DNA of 64,000 nt from Klenkia brasiliensis (GTDB taxonomy: Bacteria > Actinomycetota > Actinomycetes > Mycobacteriales > Geodermatophilaceae). The notes beneath the pieces are model-generated. The model had not been told where the DNA came from, searched no databases, and saw nothing but the letters and a program-made list of their open reading frames with translations. The stretch is taken from contig NZ_FNCF01000002.1 in NCBI RefSeq assembly GCF_900100695.1, forward strand, positions 434,001 through 498,000. The letters are read 5' to 3'. Positions 1 to 10,951 of this stretch are shown in pieces; position 1 is the first letter of the stretch, and each line of letters starts with the position of its first letter. The position numbers were made by a program, and so were the translations under genes.

Positions 1-1218
1 GGCGACGTCCTGGTCGCCGACATGACCGACCCCGACTGGGAGCCGATCATGAAGCGCGCCTCGGCGATCGTGACCAACCGCGGCGGCCGCACCTGCCACG
101 CGGCGATCATCGCCCGCGAGCTGGGCATCCCGGCCGTGGTCGGCACCGGGAACGCTACGAAGGTGCTCGAGGACGGCCGCGAGGTCACCGTGTCCTGCGC
201 CGAGGGCGACGTCGGCAACGTCTACGAGGGCCTGGTCGACTTCGACGTCAGCGAGACCAAGCTGGACGAGATGCCCGACATCCCCACCAAGATCATGATG
301 AACGTGGGGACGCCGGAGCAGGCCTTCGCGTTCTCCCGCCTGCCGAACAAGGGCGTGGGGCTGGCCCGGCTGGAGTTCATCATCAACCGCCAGATCGGCA
401 TCCACCCCCGCGCCCTGCTGGACTTCGACACCCTCGAGGGCCGGCTGAAGGAGGAGGTCGCCGAGCAGATCGCGGCCTACCCCAGCCCCCGGGACTACTT
501 CGTGCAGCGGGTCGCCGAGGGCATCTCGATGATCGCGGCGGCGTTCGCCCCGGAGCCGGTGATCGTGCGGATGAGCGACTTCAAGTCCAACGAGTACGCC
601 AACCTGCTGGGCGGGGAGGCCTACGAGCCGGACGAGGAGAACCCGATGATCGGTTACCGGGGTGCCTCCCGGTACCTGTCGGAGGACTTCGCCGAGTGCT
701 TCGCGATGGAGTGCGCGGCGCTCAAGCACGTGCGCGACGACATGGGCCTGACCAACGTCAAGATCATGATCCCGTTCGTGCGGACCGTCGCCGAGATCGA
801 GGGCGTCGTCGAGCTGCTGGCCTCCCACGGCCTGGTCCGCGGGGAGAACGACCTGTCGGTCGTGATGATGTGCGAGCTGCCGTCCAACGCCCTGCTCGCC
901 GACCAGTTCCTCGACCACGTGGACGGGTTCTCCATCGGCTCCAACGACATGACCCAGCTCGTCCTCGGCCTGGACCGCGACAGCTCCCTGGTCGCCGCGA
1001 CCTTCGACGAGCGCAACCCCGCCGTCCTCAAGGTGCTCGAGATGGCCATCCAGGCCTGCACCGCGCGGGGGAAGTACGTCGGCATCTGCGGCCAGGGCCC
1101 CTCCGACCACCCCGACCTGGCCCAGTGGCTGGTGGAGCAGGGCATCGAGTCCATGTCGCTGAACCCCGACACCGTGGTCGACACCTGGCTGGCGATCGCG
1201 GGCGAGGAGAAGGGCTAG
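1..1218 (+). CDS. ppsA: Phosphoenolpyruvate synthase, C-terminal part (5' end outside window)
   Basis: PEP synthase converts pyruvate, ATP and water to phosphoenolpyruvate, AMP and phosphate in gluconeogenesis. The frame is open from base 1 and the gene begins upstream, so this is a 405-codon C-terminal fragment. The swivelling phosphohistidine domain is present: [14 protein letters not shown], with the phosphorylated His at fragment residue 33. The C-terminal TIM-barrel PEP/pyruvate domain follows, with [43 protein letters not shown] and the catalytic-Cys segment [12 protein letters not shown]. The order matches PpsA rather than pyruvate phosphate dikinase or PTS enzyme I, although these share the fold. 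The gene ends tail-to-tail with the ABC ATPase, and the two stop codons share the bases CTAG at 1215-1218, so there is no room for a separate terminator. Confidence 0.95.
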   Translation, partial: GDVLVADMTDPDWEPIMKRASAIVTNRGGRTCHAAIIARELGIPAVVGTGNATKVLEDGREVTVSCAEGDVGNVYEGLVDFDVSETKLDEMPDIPTKIMMNVGTPEQAFAFSRLPNKGVGLARLEFIINRQIGIHPRALLDFDTLEGRLKEEVAEQIAAYPSPRDYFVQRVAEGISMIAAAFAPEPVIVRMSDFKSNEYANLLGGEAYEPDEENPMIGYRGASRYLSEDFAECFAMECAALKHVRDDMGLTNVKIMIPFVRTVAEIEGVVELLASHGLVRGENDLSVVMMCELPSNALLADQFLDHVDGFSIGSNDMTQLVLGLDRDSSLVAATFDERNPAVLKVLEMAIQACTARGKYVGICGQGPSDHPDLAQWLVEQGIESMSLNPDTVVDTWLAIAGEEKG

Positions 1219-2057
1219 CGGCCCCGGCGCAGCTCGGCGGTGAGGGTGGCGAGGGCCTCGCCACCGCTCATCAGCTGGGTCAGGCCCTCGACGTCGACGT
1301 CCTCGCGGGTCAGGTCGGCGGCCACCCGGCCGCCGGCCAGCAGCACGAACCGGTCGCCCACCAGGTGCGCGTAGCTCGGCATCGACGTCACGAAGAGCAC
1401 GGCCACCCCGGCGTCCCGGGCCGCGACCACGGTGCGCAGCACGAGCGCGTGCTGCGCCACGGTCAGCGGCGCGGCCGGCTCGTCGACCACCAGCACCCGG
1501 GCGCCGAAGTGCACCGCCCGGGCCACCGCCAGGCTGTGCCGCTGGCCCTGCTGCAGCGCCGCGGCCGGCTGGTTGACGTTGAGCCCCGGCAGCCCGACCC
1601 GCTCCAGGGCGCGCGCCGCCCCCTCGCGGGCGGCGTCCAGGTCGATCCGGCGGAACGGCCAGACCCCGCGGGTGGGCTCGTCGCCCAGCCAGAAGTTGCG
1701 CCACACCGTCATCAGCGGGACGACGGCCAGGTCCTGCCAGATCGTGGCGATGCCCCGCGCCCGGGCCTGCCGCGGACGCCGGAACCGCACCGGCCTCCCG
1801 TCGACGAGCAGCTCGCCCTCGTCGTGCCGCCGCACCCCGGACACCACCTGCACCACCGTGGACTTGCCCGCCCCGTTCTCGCCCAGCAGGCAGGTCACCG
1901 TGCCCGGGACCAGCCGCAGCGAGGCGCGGTCCAGCGCGGGCACCTGGCCGTAGCGCACCGTCACGCCGCGCAGCTCCAGCGCCGGCGCGGCCGAGACCGG
2001 CGGCAGGACGGGCGCGCCGTCCGGCTCGGGGAAGGGCAGCGCCTCCTGAACGCTCAC
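1215..2057 (-). CDS. Sugar-type ABC transporter ATP-binding protein with degenerate catalytic motifs
   Basis: This 280-residue nucleotide-binding subunit belongs to the ribose/fructose/inositol-type importer class. Walker A is intact (GENGAGKST, residues 59-67) and Walker B reads VLVVDEP (188-194). The ABC signature is LQQGQ (168-172) instead of LSGGQ, and the H-loop reads FVTSMP, with Ser at about residue 225 where His is expected. The paralogue at 31684-32472 keeps LSGGE and FITHNP. Ten bases separate it from the permease upstream in its operon (2068-3117); no substrate-binding protein is adjacent. The GTG start at 2057 follows the permease stop. It may have impaired ATPase activity, may work with an intact partner, or may be decaying. 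The family is clear; the substrate is not known. Confidence 0.88.
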   Translation of the reverse strand: MSVQEALPFPEPDGAPVLPPVSAAPALELRGVTVRYGQVPALDRASLRLVPGTVTCLLGENGAGKSTVVQVVSGVRRHDEGELLVDGRPVRFRRPRQARARGIATIWQDLAVVPLMTVWRNFWLGDEPTRGVWPFRRIDLDAAREGAARALERVGLPGLNVNQPAAALQQGQRHSLAVARAVHFGARVLVVDEPAAPLTVAQHALVLRTVVAARDAGVAVLFVTSMPSYAHLVGDRFVLLAGGRVAADLTREDVDVEGLTQLMSGGEALATLTAELRRGR

Positions 2058-2067
2058 GACGGCCCGC

Positions 2068-3117
2068 TCACGAGCGCGGCACCGCGATCAGCCGGCGGCG
2101 GGCCACGCCGTTGGCCAGCAGCGCGACCACCAGCAGCACGCCGAGCACCACCTGGAAGGCCTGCGGCGGCCAGCCGGCCACCCCGATGCCGGTGCGCACC
2201 GTGCCGTAGAGCAGCGCGCCCGCGGCGGCGCCCACCGCCGAGCCGTAGCCCCCGCCGAGCAGGCAGCCGCCGATCACCGCGACCACCAGGTACTCGATCT
2301 CGGCCCCGAAGCCCGGCGCCACCGGCACCCCGCCCTGGCGGACCAGCGCGAGCGTGCCGAGCAGCCAGGCCGCCGTCGCGGTGAGCAGGTACAGCGCGAC
2401 CGTCGTCCAGGCGGTGGGCACGCCCAGCTCGCGCGCCGCCCGGCGCGACCCGCCCAGGGCGTAGACGGCGTTGCCGAACCGGGTGCGGCGCAGCAGCCAG
2501 CCGGCCAGCAGCACCGCCGCGACCCACCACAGGACGTCGACCCGGAACCGCCCGTCGCCCAGCGTGAGCACCGACCCGAAGACCGCGTCGACCGACGTCC
2601 AGCCGGGTGCGCCCTCCACGCCGTCGACCAGCGACGTCCCGGCCACCGTCTGCGCGACCACCAGCGTGCCGCCCTGCAGCACCAGGAACGTGGCCAGCGT
2701 GACCAGGAAGCTCGGCAGCCCGGTGACCACCACCAGCAGCCCGTTCACCGTGCCGACGGCCAGCGCGGCGAGCAGGGACACCGCCAGCGACGGCCACAGA
2801 CCCCACCCGGCCTCGGTCACCAGCAGCCCCGTGGTGACGCTGCTGGCCACCGACAGGACGCCGATCGAGACGTCGAACTGCCCGGCCACCAGCAGCAGCG
2901 TGATGGCCACCGCCCCGATCCCGATCAGCGCGCTCGCGTCCAGGACCGAGGCCCAGCCGCCCGCGCCGAGCAGCTGCGGCGCCTGCACGCCGAACACGAC
3001 CAGGGCCACGACGACGCCGGCCAGCGCGGGGGTGCTCGGCCGGGTCAGCAGCCGGCGCCACCGGGACGGCGGGCGCCGGTCCGGCACCCCGAACACCGGG
3101 CGCTGGGCAGCGGTCAC
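2068..3117 (-). CDS. ABC transporter permease, ribose/RbsC-like family
   Basis: This membrane subunit of a sugar importer is 349 residues long with about ten hydrophobic segments. Family hallmarks include [33 protein letters not shown] and [15 protein letters not shown], each with a close counterpart in the second permease of this window (30644-31687: [43 protein letters not shown]). I place the start at GTG 3117; GTG 3120 is equally possible, and neither has a strong Shine-Dalgarno. The cytosolic N-terminus is Arg- and Pro-rich. It is co-transcribed with the ATPase at 1215-2057 and divergent from the MFS gene. Without a nearby binding protein the pair may share one from elsewhere in the genome. 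Confidence 0.9.
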   Translation of the reverse strand: MTAAQRPVFGVPDRRPPSRWRRLLTRPSTPALAGVVVALVVFGVQAPQLLGAGGWASVLDASALIGIGAVAITLLLVAGQFDVSIGVLSVASSVTTGLLVTEAGWGLWPSLAVSLLAALAVGTVNGLLVVVTGLPSFLVTLATFLVLQGGTLVVAQTVAGTSLVDGVEGAPGWTSVDAVFGSVLTLGDGRFRVDVLWWVAAVLLAGWLLRRTRFGNAVYALGGSRRAARELGVPTAWTTVALYLLTATAAWLLGTLALVRQGGVPVAPGFGAEIEYLVVAVIGGCLLGGGYGSAVGAAAGALLYGTVRTGIGVAGWPPQAFQVVLGVLLVVALLANGVARRRLIAVPRS

Positions 3118-3183
3118 CACGGGCGACGGGCGACGGTCGGCGGCAGGGGGGCCTCCTCGGGGGTGCAGGAACCCAGTGTCCCC

Positions 3184-3195
3184 TACGGTGCTGAG
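3184..3195 (+). promoter_or_regulatory. Leaderless-type promoter for the MFS gene
   Basis: TACGGT at 3184-3189 is followed by six bases and then GTG at 3196. A -10 box this close to the start codon means transcription would begin at or next to the GTG. Same layout as several other genes in this window. Confidence 0.5.
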
Positions 3196-4427
3196 GTGGA
3201 CCCCGTCCGGCAGCGCCGCCGGCTGCTGGTCGCGCTGTTCGCCACCGCGGTCAGCACGCAGTCGCCGTCCCCGCTCCTGCTGCACTACGCCGACCGGCTC
3301 GACCTCGGGGCGCTGACCCTCACCCTGTTCTTCGCCGCCTACGCGGTCGGCCTGGTCCCCTCGCTGCTGCTGGCCGGCCCGCTGTCGGACCGGGACGGCC
3401 GCCGCCGGGTCGTCGTCGGTGGGGTGCTCGCGGCGCTGGTCTGCACGCTCGTGCTGGTCGCCGCCGACGTCGGGGGCGTGTGGTTCCTCGCCGTCGGCCG
3501 GGTGGCGCAGGGCCTGGCCAGCGGCGCGGTGTTCACCGTCGGCACCGTGTGGCTGCGCGAGCTGTCCGGGGGCACCGACGCCGGCGCGCCCGGCCGGGTG
3601 CGCCGCGCCGCGGCGGTCGCCAGCGCCGCGATGGCCGCCGGGTTCGCCGCCGGACCGCTGGTCGCCGGCCTGCTCGTGCAGTGGGGTCCGGCGCCGCAGC
3701 TGGTCGCGCTGGCGCCCGCGGCGGTCCTCCTGCTGGTCGGGGTGCTGGGTCTGCGCGGGGTGCCCGAGACGGTGACCGAGCGCCGTCCCGGCCGGCTGGC
3801 CCTCGGCGTCCCCCCGGTCGCGCGGCGGGCGTTCTGGGCCTACCTGCTGCCGGTGGGGCTGACCGTCTACACCTACGCCGTCCTGTCGCTGACCGTCTTC
3901 CCGCTGCTGGTCGCCGAGGCGGGGTTCGGGGCGGTGTTCGCCCTGGTCGGGGTGTCGGCGCTGCTGGTGCAGGGCAGTGCCGCGCTGGTCACGCCGCTGG
4001 CGACCAGGCTCGGGCCGGTGGTGTCGGGGCCGCTGGCCGCCGTGCTCGCCGCGGCCGGCTGCGGGCTGGGGTACCTCGCCGTGCAGCCCGGCGGGTGGCC
4101 GTGGGTGCTGCCCGCCTGCCTGCTCATCGGGCTGGGGGAGGGGCTCGGCATGACCTCCGGCGTCGCGGTCTGCGACCGGGTCGCCCCGCCGGACCGCCGC
4201 GGCGCGCTGCTGAGCGCCTTCTACCTGCCGGTGTACGCCGGGTTCGTCGTCCCGACGGTGCTGGCGCTGGTCAGCGGGGACGCGCTGCGCGGCGGCGTGC
4301 CGATCCTGGTGCTCGGGGGCGTCGGGCTGGTGCTCGGCGGCGTGCTGCTCGGGCCCGGCCGGTGGGCGCTGCGGGCGGCCGGGGCCACCACCGCGCCCGC
4401 GCTGGTGCCCGTCGTGGAGACCGGGCC

Positions 4428-4437
<10 letters not shown>
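3196..4437 (+). CDS. Major facilitator superfamily transporter
   Basis: This 413-residue integral membrane transporter has about twelve hydrophobic segments. The MFS loop 2-3 signature appears as GPLSDRDGRRRVVVGG near residues 57-72, and motif-C-like glycines occur in the first half. Such proteins usually export drugs or metabolites with proton exchange; the substrate cannot be read from the sequence. An upstream in-frame GTG at 3163 exists, but GTG 3196 is preferred because a TACGGT -10 box sits six bases before it. The 3' end overlaps the convergent hypothetical gene by ten bases. It is divergent from the ABC permease, so both may share the 3118-3195 control region. Confidence 0.88.
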
Positions 4438-6402
<1,965 letters not shown>

Positions 6403-6431
6403 CCCCCGCCCTTCCCGCGCGTGGCGGCGCG

Positions 6432-6495
6432 CGACGAGAACGGGGTTCGCGGGGTCCAGGCACGAGCCGCAACCCCGCGAACCCCGTTCTCGTCG
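6432..6495. repeat. Perfect 24-bp inverted repeat downstream of purA
   Basis: Arms at 6432-6455 and 6472-6495 are exact reverse complements and enclose a 16-base loop. The RNA would form a very stable hairpin, so it may act as a purA terminator, but no T-run follows. The core GGGGTTCGCGGGGT recurs in a weaker inverted repeat at 7431-7474 on the other side of the AbiEi/DUF559 gene. Confidence 0.75.
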
Positions 6496-6549
6496 GTCGC
6501 CTGTGGACAACGGGCCGTCCATCGCGGCGTCCGGGGCAGGCTGCTCCCC

Positions 6550-7419
6550 GTGCGCCCGCCCTCCCGACCTGCAGGCCTCGTCGGTCAGGTGTTCCTGGGC
6601 GCCGACGCGGTGCGGGCCGGGGTCCTGACGCGGGAGCAGCTGCGGTCCTCCGCGTGGCGGCGGCTCCTGCGCGGTGTCTACGTGGACGCCGCGCTGGCGC
6701 CGCACCCCGAGCACCGGCTGCGCGCGGTCGAGCTGGTGGCCCCGCCGGCCGTGGTCTTCGCCGGGCGCACCGCCGCCTGGCTGCTCGGCGTGGACACGGC
6801 CTGGGAGGAGGCGCACCCGGTCGAGGTCGTGGTGCCTCCCGGCGCGCGGTGGGGACCGGTGGCCGGCGTCCGCATCCGGCACGCCCGGTTGGTGGCCGGG
6901 GACGTCGTCCGGATCGGCCGTCGGCGGGTCACGTCGGCGGTCCGCACCGCCGCGGACATCGCCCGGTCGGGGCCGCCGGCGGAGACCGTGCCCGTGCTCG
7001 ACCCGTTGCTGGCCCGCACCGGGGTGCTGGTCTCCGAGGTCTGGCGGGTCGTGGGTTCCGGCCGCGGGTGCGCCGGTGCGCGCGAGGCCCTGACCCGGGT
7101 CGACCGCCGCGCCGAGTCCCCGCAGGAGTCCCGGCTGCGCCTGCTGATGTGGGCGGCGGGCTTGCGACCGGTCAGTCAGCACGTCGTGCTCGACGCGCAG
7201 GGGCGGTTCGTCGCCCGGGTCGACCTCGCGTTCCCCGAGCAGCGGGTGGCCGTCGAGTACGACGGCCTCTGGCACGCCGAGCGCGGGCAGTTCTCCCGGG
7301 ACCGGCGTCGGCTGAACGCCCTGCAGGCGGCCGGGTGGCGCGTGCTGCACGTGACGGCGGCCGATCTGCACGACCCCGCGGCGCTGGTCGCGCGGCTGCG
7401 CGCGCTGCTCGCGGCCTGA
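6550..7419 (+). CDS. AbiEi-type N-terminal domain plus DUF559/Vsr-like endonuclease-fold protein
   Basis: The 289-residue product combines an N-terminal winged-helix-like block typical of AbiEi antitoxin-type proteins (LTREQLRSSAWRRLLRGVYV, near residues 25-45) with a C-terminal DUF559/Vsr-like nuclease fold. The latter shows ESRLRLLMWAAGL, then ARVDLAFPEQRVAVEYDG with Asp and Glu in the usual metal-site positions, HAERGQFSRDRRRLNAL and GWRVLHVT. Stand-alone actinobacterial proteins of this type are common and mostly uncharacterised; no AbiEii toxin gene is adjacent. I chose GTG 6550, which lies seven bases after a -10-like CAGGCT; the frame is open further upstream to 6421. The gene is bracketed by related inverted repeats. 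Confidence 0.8.
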   Translation: MRPPSRPAGLVGQVFLGADAVRAGVLTREQLRSSAWRRLLRGVYVDAALAPHPEHRLRAVELVAPPAVVFAGRTAAWLLGVDTAWEEAHPVEVVVPPGARWGPVAGVRIRHARLVAGDVVRIGRRRVTSAVRTAADIARSGPPAETVPVLDPLLARTGVLVSEVWRVVGSGRGCAGAREALTRVDRRAESPQESRLRLLMWAAGLRPVSQHVVLDAQGRFVARVDLAFPEQRVAVEYDGLWHAERGQFSRDRRRLNALQAAGWRVLHVTAADLHDPAALVARLRALLAA

Positions 7420-7430
7420 CCCTCGAGATC

Positions 7431-7474
7431 GGGGTTCGCGGGGTCGAGGGCGCCCGCAGAACCCCGAGAACCCC
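7431..7474. terminator. Inverted repeat between convergent genes, related to the 6432 repeat
   Basis: Arms 7431-7444 and 7461-7474 pair over 14 bases with one mismatch. They contain the same GGGGTTCGCGGGGT core as the repeat at 6432. The position between two convergent stops suggests a bidirectional terminator. Confidence 0.55.
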
Positions 7475-7504
7475 GCAGTCGAGCGGCGGGGTCGAGCGGG
7501 CCGG

Positions 7505-8518
7505 TTACGAGCGGGGGCGGACGGGGGCCAGGGCGGGGGCGGCCAGGGCGGCGCGCTCGCGGACGGCGATCTCCGGGTTGTCGGTGATCAGCCCGTCCAC
7601 ACCCAGCGCCAGCAGCAGGCGCGCCTCGGTGCCGGCGTCGCCCAGCCCGGCCGGGTCGGTGCCCCGGCGCAGGTGCAGCGGCAGGAAGGCGTTCTCGGCG
7701 CGCACCGTGTACGGCGCCACCGTGAGGCCGGCCCGGTGCGCCTGGGCGACCAGGTCCGAGACGCCGACCAGGGTGCCGTGCCGGTCGCGCTGCAGGATGC
7801 GGTGCTTGGAGGGCCCGATGCCACCGGCGTAGGTGCTGATCCCGCGCAGGCCGGCGGGGGTGACCAGGTGGTCGTGCGCGGCCTCGTCGCCGATCAGCTG
7901 CACCACCGACGCCGCGGCGCCCAGCCGGGCGCGCAGCTGCTGCATGCCCACCACGTCGAAGCTCTGCCACACCACGTCGGGGGCGGCGCCGACCTCGGCG
8001 CAGGCCAGCTCGACCAGCGGCAGCCCGACCGAGGCTGACCAGGTCGGGTTCTTCAGCTCGGCCTGCACGCCCATGCCGCGCGCGCGGGCGATCTCGACGA
8101 CCTCGGCGAGGGTGAGCACGGTGCCCTCGTGCAGGGTGCCGCCCGGGCGCAGGTGCGGCCAGCGCTCCACGGCCCGCAGCGTGCGCAGCTCGGCCAGCGT
8201 GAAGTCCTCCACGAACCAGCCGGTGACCTCCTCGCCGGCGACCTCCTGGGTGCGGTGGCGGCTGGCGAACCGCGGGTGCGCGGCGACGTCGGTGGACAGC
8301 GACAGCTCGTTCTCGTGCCGGACGACGAGCACGCCATCACGGCTGACCACGACGTCGGGCTCGACCCGGTCGGCGCCGAGGTCGGCGGCCAGCTCGTAGC
8401 CGGCGCGGGTGTGCTCGGGCCGGTGGGCGGCGGCGCCGCGGTGCCCGATGACCACCGGACGCCGGGCGCGCAGGCGCGCAGCGGTGGCAGGGACGGTCGC
8501 CAGACCGGTCTCGTGCAT
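7505..8518 (-). CDS. Glycerophosphodiester phosphodiesterase family protein
   Basis: GDPD enzymes hydrolyse glycerophosphodiesters to glycerol-3-phosphate and an alcohol. The 337-residue protein starts the domain with VIGHRGAAAHRPEHTRAGY (catalytic HRG...PEHT), followed by ADRVEPDVVVSRDG with metal-binding Glu and Asp and VVRHENEL with the second catalytic His. Later family blocks are VQAELKNP, VVWQSFD and GLITDNPEIAVR. No signal peptide is visible, so it is probably cytoplasmic. The frame extends to ATG 8581, but ATG 8518 is favoured because a -35/-10 pair (TTGTCA and TACACC, 18 apart) lies between the two. The inverted repeat at 8564-8586 overlaps that -35. Confidence 0.9.
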   Translation of the reverse strand: MHETGLATVPATAARLRARRPVVIGHRGAAAHRPEHTRAGYELAADLGADRVEPDVVVSRDGVLVVRHENELSLSTDVAAHPRFASRHRTQEVAGEEVTGWFVEDFTLAELRTLRAVERWPHLRPGGTLHEGTVLTLAEVVEIARARGMGVQAELKNPTWSASVGLPLVELACAEVGAAPDVVWQSFDVVGMQQLRARLGAAASVVQLIGDEAAHDHLVTPAGLRGISTYAGGIGPSKHRILQRDRHGTLVGVSDLVAQAHRAGLTVAPYTVRAENAFLPLHLRRGTDPAGLGDAGTEARLLLALGVDGLITDNPEIAVRERAALAAPALAPVRPRS

Positions 8519-8563
8519 GCCGTCCAGAACACCCTCGCCAGGTGTACCGATGGCGAACTGCAC

Positions 8564-8586
8564 CTGACAATCTTCTGTCATGTCAG
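8564..8586. promoter_or_regulatory. Compound inverted repeat, likely operator
   Basis: CTGACA at 8564-8569 pairs with TGTCAG at 8581-8586, and a nested TGACA/TGTCA pair lies at 8565-8569 and 8576-8580. The element is AT-rich for this genome, overlaps the apparent -35 of the GDPD gene and faces divergent rsgA. A dimeric repressor site is likely; the regulator is not in the window as far as I can tell. Confidence 0.45.
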
Positions 8587-8674
8587 CTACTTCGGCCTGA
8601 CCAGGGGGTTCGCAACCCTGTTGTGGCCAGCGTCACCGCCGAAAACGGGTCGACGGGGTGCGGAGCATGGCGGT

Positions 8675-9658
8675 GTGGCCGTCCTCCACCCGCAGGTCCC
8701 CGCCTGGGGCGCCGCCGCGCCGGCGCCGCCGTCCGGTGCCCGGCTGGGCCGCGTCGTCCGGGTGGACCGCGGCCTGCTCACCGTCGTCACCGCCGAGGGC
8801 CCGGCCCGGCTGCCGCCCGACCAGCGCCTGCGGGACGGCGCCGCCCCCGCGGTCGGCGACTGGGTCGCGGTCGTCGGCGAGCGGGTCGCCGAGGTGCTGC
8901 CCCGGCGCACGGCGCTGACCCGCACGGTCGCCGGCCGGACGTCGGCGGCCCAGGTGCTGGCCGCCAACCTCGACCTCGTCCTGGTCGTGGACACCCTCGT
9001 CGAGCACGCCCGGGTCCGCCGCGTCGAGCGCTTCCTGGCCATGGCGTGGGGCAGCGGCGCCGTCCCGCTGGTGGTGCTCACCAAGGCCGACGCGTGCGCG
9101 GACGTCGAGGCGGCCGTCGCGCAGGTGGCCGAGGACGCGGTCGGCGTCGACGTGCTGGCCGTCAGCGCGCACACCGGGGCGGGGCTGGCCGACCTGCGCG
9201 CCCGGCTGGCCCCGGGGACGACGTGCGCGGTGGTCGGTCCCTCCGGGGTCGGGAAGTCCACCCTGCTCAACGCGCTCGCCGGCCACGAGGCGGCGACCAC
9301 CACCGAGGTCCGGGGCGACGGACGCGGCCGGCACACCACCACCGCGGCGCAGCTGCACGTGCTGCCCGGCGGCGCCCTGCTGGTGGACACCCCGGGCCTG
9401 CGCGAGCTGGAGCTGGCCGACGACGAAGGCCTGGCCGCAGCGTTCGCCGACGTGACCGACCTGCTCACCGGCTGCCGGTTCCGCGACTGCGCCCACGCCG
9501 GTGAACCCGGCTGCGCGCTGGGCGCCGCCGTCGACGACGGCCGGCTGGACCCGGCCCGCTACCGGGCCTGGCGGAAGCTGCAGGCCGAGGCCGAGCGGAC
9601 CGGCCTGCGGCGGGCCGAGCGCCGACGGGCGCGGGGGAGGGCGCAGCGGTCCCGGTAG
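8675..9658 (+). CDS. rsgA: Ribosome small-subunit GTPase RsgA
   Basis: RsgA is a circularly permuted GTPase that checks late 30S subunit maturation. The 327-residue protein has an N-terminal OB-fold ([15 protein letters not shown]...VGDWVAV), then the GTPase motifs in permuted order: G4 LTKAD, G1 [14 protein letters not shown]3 [11 protein letters not shown]-terminal zinc knuckle follows: [15 protein letters not shown], with Cys, Cys, His and Cys. The start is GTG 8675, with a weak CGGAG ribosome site; the open frame upstream is not conserved-looking. purD follows 11 bases later but has its own promoter-like box. Confidence 0.95.
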   Translation: MAVLHPQVPAWGAAAPAPPSGARLGRVVRVDRGLLTVVTAEGPARLPPDQRLRDGAAPAVGDWVAVVGERVAEVLPRRTALTRTVAGRTSAAQVLAANLDLVLVVDTLVEHARVRRVERFLAMAWGSGAVPLVVLTKADACADVEAAVAQVAEDAVGVDVLAVSAHTGAGLADLRARLAPGTTCAVVGPSGVGKSTLLNALAGHEAATTTEVRGDGRGRHTTTAAQLHVLPGGALLVDTPGLRELELADDEGLAAAFADVTDLLTGCRFRDCAHAGEPGCALGAAVDDGRLDPARYRAWRKLQAEAERTGLRRAERRRARGRAQRSR

Positions 9659-9669
9659 CGTCCGGGCCC
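9656..9669 (+). promoter_or_regulatory. Leaderless-type promoter for purD
   Basis: TAGCGT at 9656-9661 sits eight bases before ATG 9670 and overlaps the rsgA stop codon. No ribosome site lies between box and start. Confidence 0.5.
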
Positions 9670-10941
9670 ATGCGCGTGCTCGTCATCGGTTCCGGAGCCC
9701 GGGAGCACGCCCTGTGCGTCGCCCTGCGGGCCGACCCCGCCGTCACGGCGCTGGCCTGCGCCCCGGGCAACGCCGGCACCGCCGCGGTCGCCGAGGCCCA
9801 CCCCGTCGCCGCGGCCGACCCCGCCGCCGTCGCCGCGCTGGCCACCGGGTGGTCGGCGGACCTGGTCGTCGTCGGGCCCGAGCTGCCGCTGGTCGCGGGC
9901 GTGGCCGACGCCGTCCGCGAGGCCGGGGTGGCCTGCTTCGGGCCCGGCGCCCAGGCCGCGCAGATCGAGGGCTCCAAGGCCTTCGCCAAGCACGTGATGA
10001 CCGCCGCCGGCGTCCCCACGGCGCAGGCCTGGCCGGTCGGCACCGAGGCCGAGCTGCACACCGCGCTGGACGAGGTCGCCGCGCTCAACGCCCCCGGCAG
10101 CCCCTACGTGGTCAAGGACGACGGCCTGGCCGCCGGCAAGGGCGTCGTCGTCACCGCCGACCGGGACGCTGCCCTGGCCCACGGGCTCGCGGTGCTCGAG
10201 GGTGGCCACCCGGTGCTGGTCGAGGAGTACCTCGACGGCCCCGAGGTGTCGCTGTTCGCCGTCACCGACGGGACGACGGTGCTCCCGCTGCTGCCCGCCC
10301 AGGACCACAAGCGCCGCGACGACGGCGACGGCGGCCCCAACACCGGCGGCATGGGTGCCTACGCCCCGCTGCCCTGGGCGCCCGACGGCCTGGTCGACGA
10401 GGTGCTCACCCGGGTGCTGCAGCCGACGGTGGACGAGATGGCCCGCCGCGGCGAGCCGTTCAGCGGCCTGCTCTACGCCGGCCTCGCGCTCACCTCGCGC
10501 GGGGTGCGGGTGGTGGAGTTCAACGCCCGCTTCGGCGACCCCGAGACCGAGGTCGTGCTGCCGCTGCTGCGCACCCCGCTGGCCGGGCTGCTGCACGCCG
10601 CGGCCACGGGGACGCTGGCCGACCACCCGCCCCTGGAGTGGGCCGACGGCGCGGCGGTGGTGGTCGTCGTGGCGGCGCCGGGCTACCCGGAGTCCCCGCG
10701 CACCGGGTCACCGATCACCGGCGCCGACGGCGAGGGCGTGCTGCACGCGGGCACCCGCACCGCCGCCGACGGCTCCGTGCACAGCGCCGGCGGGCGGGTG
10801 CTGGCGGTGACCGCGGTCGGCGCCGACCTGGCCGACGCCCGCCGGGTGGCCTACGAGCGGGTCGCCGGCGTCCGGCTCGAGGGCGCGCACTGGCGCACCG
10901 ACATCGGCCTGGCCGCCCTCGAGGGCCGCATCACCGTCTGA
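9670..10941 (+). CDS. purD: Phosphoribosylamine-glycine ligase
   Basis: PurD ligates glycine to 5-phosphoribosylamine with ATP, step 2 of IMP synthesis. The 423-residue protein shows the N-terminal dinucleotide-type loop [12 protein letters not shown], then [13 protein letters not shown] and the ATP-grasp core: [59 protein letters not shown] and [12 protein letters not shown]. Length and motif order are standard. It directly follows rsgA and converges on the AI-2E permease gene with only ten bases between stops. Confidence 0.97.
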   Translation: MRVLVIGSGAREHALCVALRADPAVTALACAPGNAGTAAVAEAHPVAAADPAAVAALATGWSADLVVVGPELPLVAGVADAVREAGVACFGPGAQAAQIEGSKAFAKHVMTAAGVPTAQAWPVGTEAELHTALDEVAALNAPGSPYVVKDDGLAAGKGVVVTADRDAALAHGLAVLEGGHPVLVEEYLDGPEVSLFAVTDGTTVLPLLPAQDHKRRDDGDGGPNTGGMGAYAPLPWAPDGLVDEVLTRVLQPTVDEMARRGEPFSGLLYAGLALTSRGVRVVEFNARFGDPETEVVLPLLRTPLAGLLHAAATGTLADHPPLEWADGAAVVVVVAAPGYPESPRTGSPITGADGEGVLHAGTRTAADGSVHSAGGRVLAVTAVGADLADARRVAYERVAGVRLEGAHWRTDIGLAALEGRITV

Positions 10942-10951
10942 CGGGCGCCGC

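Noticed and set aside
1215-1218. CTAG shared by two convergent stop codons as a special signal
   Set aside because: TAG is its own overlapping partner on the other strand in CTAG, so this is simply tight convergent packing.
6432-7474. Insertion sequence around the AbiEi/DUF559 gene
   Set aside because: No transposase, no target-site duplication and no inverted relationship between the two outer ends. Kept only as a repeat observation.
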